DNA from: Polynucleobacter sp.
Lineage (GTDB): Bacteria; Pseudomonadota; Gammaproteobacteria; Burkholderiales; Burkholderiaceae
Direction of reading: 5' to 3'
Assembly: GCF_018500155.2 (NCBI RefSeq)
Contig: NZ_JAHBAK020000050.1
Coordinates: 1-36,805, forward strand
DNA: 36,805 nucleotides
A program made the translations under genes and the position numbers. The notes under the pieces are model-generated. The model ran no database searches, was not told the DNA's origin, and saw nothing but the letters and a program-made list of their open reading frames with translations. How positions within the stretch are numbered: the stretch's first letter is position 1; each line of letters begins with the position of its first letter. Of the stretch, positions 32,101-36,805 are shown piece after piece.

Positions 32101-35100
32101 AAGGCCCGAAACAGGTTCAAGTAAAAGCACCTGCCGATGGTGCACAATTTGCGATGGCCTGGAAAGTGCCACGCTTAATGCCTGGCAAGCTAGATGATCC
32201 CGAGCCTTATGCCTTGGAGCTTCTAACTGCTGTATTGGATGGCTACGATAACGCGCGCTTAAATCGCTTACTCGTTAAACAAGAAAAAGTAGTGAACGAT
32301 GTTGGCGTGAGCTATGACATGATTTCGCGTGGACCAGCGTTGTTTCTGATTGGCGCAAATATGACCAAAGGAAAAACCGTTGCCCAGGCTCAAAATAGTA
32401 TTCGTAAGGCCTTAGAAGAGCTCAAGCAAAAAGGTGTTTTGGATGCAGAGCTCAAACGCATCAAAGTGCGGATTTTGTCTGAGCAAATTTATAAGCGTGA
32501 CTCCATTTTTGGTCAGGCCATGGAAATTGGTGGCACCGAAATGGCAGGATTTTCCTGGAAAGATATTGATTACATGTTGGAGAAAATGCAGACCATTACT
32601 CCAGAACAAGTGCAAGCTGTGGCAAAAAAGTATTTAGTCGATGAAAGTTTAACCATTGGTGTGCTCGATCCGCAGCCACGTAAGGCCGCCATTGGGGAGG
32701 GTAAGTAATGAAAGCCCTTAAACAAATCTTGGCGGCTGGCATCTTGTGTTTTGGCTTTTTAAGTGCTGTACACGCTATTCCTCCGATCGAAAAGCTGGAA
32801 ACTTTTAAGGGTGCTAAAGCCTACTTAGTACAAACAAAATCGTTGCCAATGGTAGATATTGAGGTCAGTATCGATGCTGGCGATCGCTATGATCCAGAGG
32901 GAAAAAGTGGTTTAGCCGATATGACCGCAGGCCTCATGAAATATGGTGCTCGTAGCGGTTCTGGGCTACTGAATGAGGCACAGATTGCTGATGAGATGGC
33001 CGATTTGGGAGCGACTATAGCGCTCTCAGTCAGTGGTGAGCGCGCAATTCTACGGATTCGGACATTAAGTAGGGAAGATTTGCTAAAACGCGCAGTGCAA
33101 TTGGCTGCAGCAATGCTGAGTGAGCCAACTTATGATCCACAGGTTATTGCACGTGAGAAACAAAGAGTCATCACCAATCTCCTTGAGGCGGAAACAAAGC
33201 CAGAATATGTATTGGAAAAGCGATTTAAGAAGTTGGTGTACGGCGCTTATCCCTTAGCCAATTCGCCATCGGTTAAATCTATTGGCGCAATCAGCGCTGC
33301 CGATTTAAAGCAATTTCATCAAAAGTTTTATCGCGGTGATCGCATGATCGTCAGCATTGTTGGTGATGTCAGTTCAATGCAGGCAAATGACATCGTACAA
33401 GCGCTTTTGAAAAAAATTCCTCAAAATGGAGCTGCTATTAATTCGTTGCCGCAATTGTCGCGTTCTCCGATAGAACCTTTAGCGCAACGTGAAGTGCAAA
33501 TCCCATTTGATTCTCAGCAGGCACATATTGCGATGGGGATGACTGCAGTCACGCGCAGTAATCCCGATTACTTTCCTTTATTGGTCGGGAATTATGTTTT
33601 AGGGGGTGGCGGTTTTGTCTCACGCCTGATGTCTGAGGTTCGTGAGAAGCGTGGTCTTGCCTATAGTGTATTTAGCTATTTTTCTCCCGGAAAAGATGCT
33701 GGTATTTTTCAAGCGGGGCTCCAGACCAAGAGTGATCAAGGTTCTGTGGCACTTGAAGTGCTCAGTAATACGATTGCCAAATTTATTAGTGATGGCCCAA
33801 CCCCTGGTGAACTTGCTGCTGCAAAATCGAATTTAATCAATGGCTATCCATTGCGCATTGATAACAATCGGAAGTTGTTGGATAACGTCTCATCGATCGT
33901 ATGGAATGATTTGCCATTGGACACTCTAGAGACTTGGACTAAACAAGTGGAGGCGGTCACTTTAGAGCAAGTCACCGCCGCATTTCAAAAATATCTCGCT
34001 ATGGATCGCATGAAAATTGTGGTTTTAGGAGCACAAAATAAGTAAATCCAAGCCTCCAAAAACTGAGCCTCCAAAACGAGTCCGCATTATTGGAGGACAT
34101 TGGAGAAGTCGATTATTGGCAGTGTTAGATTCTCCGGGCTTGCGTCCTACTACGGATCGTATTCGGGAGACGCTCTTTAATTGGCTAGGACAAGATTTAT
34201 CCGGCTTAAATTGCATCGATTTATTTGCAGGCACTGGCGCTCTCGGATTTGAAGCGGCTTCTCGCAGAGCAGATCTCGTTGTGCTTTTCGAAAAAGACAA
34301 AAGAGCCTATGCCAATTTAGTGAATAACTTTCAACAATTGCAATCTTCACCAGTGCATGGGACAGTAGAAATTTTGCATGGAAACAGTCTCGACTATTTA
34401 AAACAACAAGCAAATTGTTCAAGTAATTTAATTTTTATCGATCCGCCCTTTCAGGATGAGGTGTTGTTAAATCATGCACTTATGGAGGCTGGTAGAGTCT
34501 GCGATGACTCACATGGTGGCGGTATTTATGTGGAATTTCCATCCAGTCGCCCTCGCGAGGAGGTAGAAGCCCTATTGCCCGGTTGGCATTGTGGAAAGTA
34601 CTTAGAGGCTGGCCAGGTAAAAGCGTGCCTTTTCCGAAGTGGAAAGGGATAAACTCTTGCCTGTAGCTGAAAAAGCCATAGGAGAGTTATGACAGTCGCT
34701 GTATACCCAGGAACATTTGATCCTTTTACTCGGGGTCACGAGGATTTGGTTCGCCGTGCGTCCAGCATATTTGACGAGCTGATTGTCGGTGTGGCTTCTA
34801 GCCGTAGCAAGCGCCCGTTTTTTACTCTGGACGAACGTATTGCCATTGCTAAGGAAGTGCTTGGACACTACTCCAATGTCAAGGTTGTTGGATTTGATGG
34901 ACTTCTAAAAGATTTTGCGCGCGACCATAACGCACGTGTCATTGTGCGTGGATTGCGCGCTGTTTCCGATTTCGAATATGAGTTTCAAATGGCTGGTATG
35001 AATCGCTATCTTCTGCCTGATGTGGAAACTTTGTTTTTGACCCCATCCGATCAGTATCAATTTATTTCTGGTACTTTTGTCCGTGAAATCGCCTCCATGG

Positions 35101-35204
35101 GTGGGGATGTCAGTAAGTTTGTATTTCCATCGGTAGAAAAATGGCTTACTAACAAAATTGCTGCCAATCAAAATCATCAATAAGCTCGGAACATTGCAGG
35201 ATAA

Positions 35205-35471
<267 letters not shown>

Positions 35472-36805
35472 TAGTTATCCCTTGGAATGCAACTCAAGCA
35501 TCGCAGCTTGAACATCACCTTTTAAAAATAATGGTAGGACCAGCAAGCCATTTTCAATGCTGGCATCGATGAGTTTTTGCTCGGCTAACTGCGGTCTTCG
35601 CAGAACATAGTCAGCTACATCCATCGCTCTACCATTGGCAGCAAGATCCCTTGGGTGGCCAATTCCAAGACGCAAGCGCCAATAATCAGGGGTACCCAAA
35701 TGCGCTTGAATATCTTTGAGACCGTTATGGCCGCCAGTGCCACCGCCTAGCTTGATACGAGCGGTACCTGGTTTTAGATCAAGCTCATCCTGGACAACCA
35801 AAACATCAGCAGCGGTGATTTTTTGAAAGCGGCATAGTGCGCCAACAGATTGTCCGCTGAGATTCATGAAAGTACTTGGTTTAAGCAGATATAGATCTTC
35901 ACCCTCATATCTTGCTTTGGCCACTTTGCCATGAAAGCGTTTTTCAGATTCAAATCGTGTGCCCAATTGTTTTGCCAGGGCGTCAACAAACCAGAAGCCA
36001 GCATTATGCCGATCCTCTTGATGTTCTTCGCCAGGATTACCCAGGCCAACAATTAGCTTTGTCATGGTGAGAGTGTAAAGATATCAGTGGTTTTCTACAA
36101 AATTGTAGATGGGGAAAAAATAAAGCCCGCTTGCGCGGGCTTTAGATCCAAATAGCAAGCTTAATAAATTAAGCTTTGTCCTTGGCGTCCGCAGCTGGAG
36201 CGGCGGCTGGAGCTGCAGCAGCTGCAGGAGCGGCTTCTTCAGTTTCAGCAGCTTTAACAGCTGGAATACGTGCGTTTGCAATAACAGGATTCTCTTGCTC
36301 AACATGCAATACCAAACTAACCCCTTTTGGTAGTGCAACATCTTTGGCGTGAACAGAGTGACCCACTTCAATTTTGCCCAAGTCCACTTCAATAAATTCT
36401 GGCAAGTCTGCTGGCAAGCATGAGACTTCGAGTTCATTGAGGATATGGCTAACAACAGCACCTTGCAATTTCACAGCCGCTGAAGTGTCAGCATTAGTAA
36501 AGTGCAATGGAACGCGCATATGTACTTTCTCAGTCGCAGAAACACGCTGGAAGTCTACATGCAAAACCAATGGTTTAAATGGATGCATTTGGTAGTCACG
36601 CAACAACACTTTTTGTGTTTTTCCGCCAACTTCCAAATCCAAAATGGATGAGTGAAACGCTTCCTTGCGTAGAGCATGGAACAATGCGTTATGGTCTAAC
36701 TCGATGACTAAGGCTGGATCTTTACTACCGTAAACGATTCCCGGAGTTTTTCCGGAATTGCGCAGACGGCGGCTCGCACCCGTTCCCTGTACGCTTCTTT
36801 CGAAT

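Overview
The window looks like a piece of chromosome from a free-living betaproteobacterium of the Burkholderiaceae, most like Polynucleobacter. This is judged from protein resemblance, moderate AT-richness, very tight gene packing and conserved gene neighbourhoods (lipBA, glnK-amtB, gshAB-PTS, a caa3-type cta cluster, ftsY-rpoH). No search was run. I see no tRNA, rRNA, CRISPR array, insertion sequence or prophage, and no stretch over 300 bases lacks a gene. Bases 1-19 match the Nextera transposase end, so the left edge is a contig end carrying residual adapter.

Layout. 20-4870: truncated birA (-), a VanZ-like membrane protein, a 2Fe-2S ferredoxin-like protein, an alpha/beta hydrolase, then ybeD-lipB-lipA (lipoate) and a small lipoprotein. 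4894-8198: ubiK (-), divergent from a porin-glnK-amtB nitrogen operon with NtrC-type operators and a possible sigma54 promoter. 8207-12965: gshA-gshB (glutathione) followed by EIIA-Man, HPr and EI of a PTS with no permease. 12977-15876 (-): gpmA-ctpA-moeB. 15899-18165: rhodanese-grxC-secB-gpsA. 18185-19424 (-): comF-trmL, divergent from a BioC-like methyltransferase. 20311-29362: the cytochrome c oxidase cluster in two blocks, ctaC-ctaD-small protein-ctaG-DUF2970-ctaE and SURF1-unknown-ctaA-ctaB-sco. 29369-31283 (-): ftsY and rpoH, with a perfect CIRCE operator before rpoH. 31347-35474: two M16 peptidases, rsmD, coaD and a ferredoxin. 35475-36805 (-): truncated rplY, then pth.

The most interesting signal runs across the window. 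At about ten genes that start transcription units, a -10-like hexamer (TAnnnT, or GATAAT) sits exactly 6 nt before the ATG, and in nearly all of them no Shine-Dalgarno sequence is visible. That geometry puts the transcription start on the A of the start codon and predicts leaderless mRNAs. Genes inside operons usually have ordinary Shine-Dalgarno sites. In two divergent pairs (gpmA/rhodanese and comF/methyltransferase) the opposing -10 boxes overlap, which suggests minimal bidirectional promoters. Other notable points are an apparent ATA start for rsmD, TTG starts for SURF1 and a lipoprotein, and CIRCE control of rpoH.
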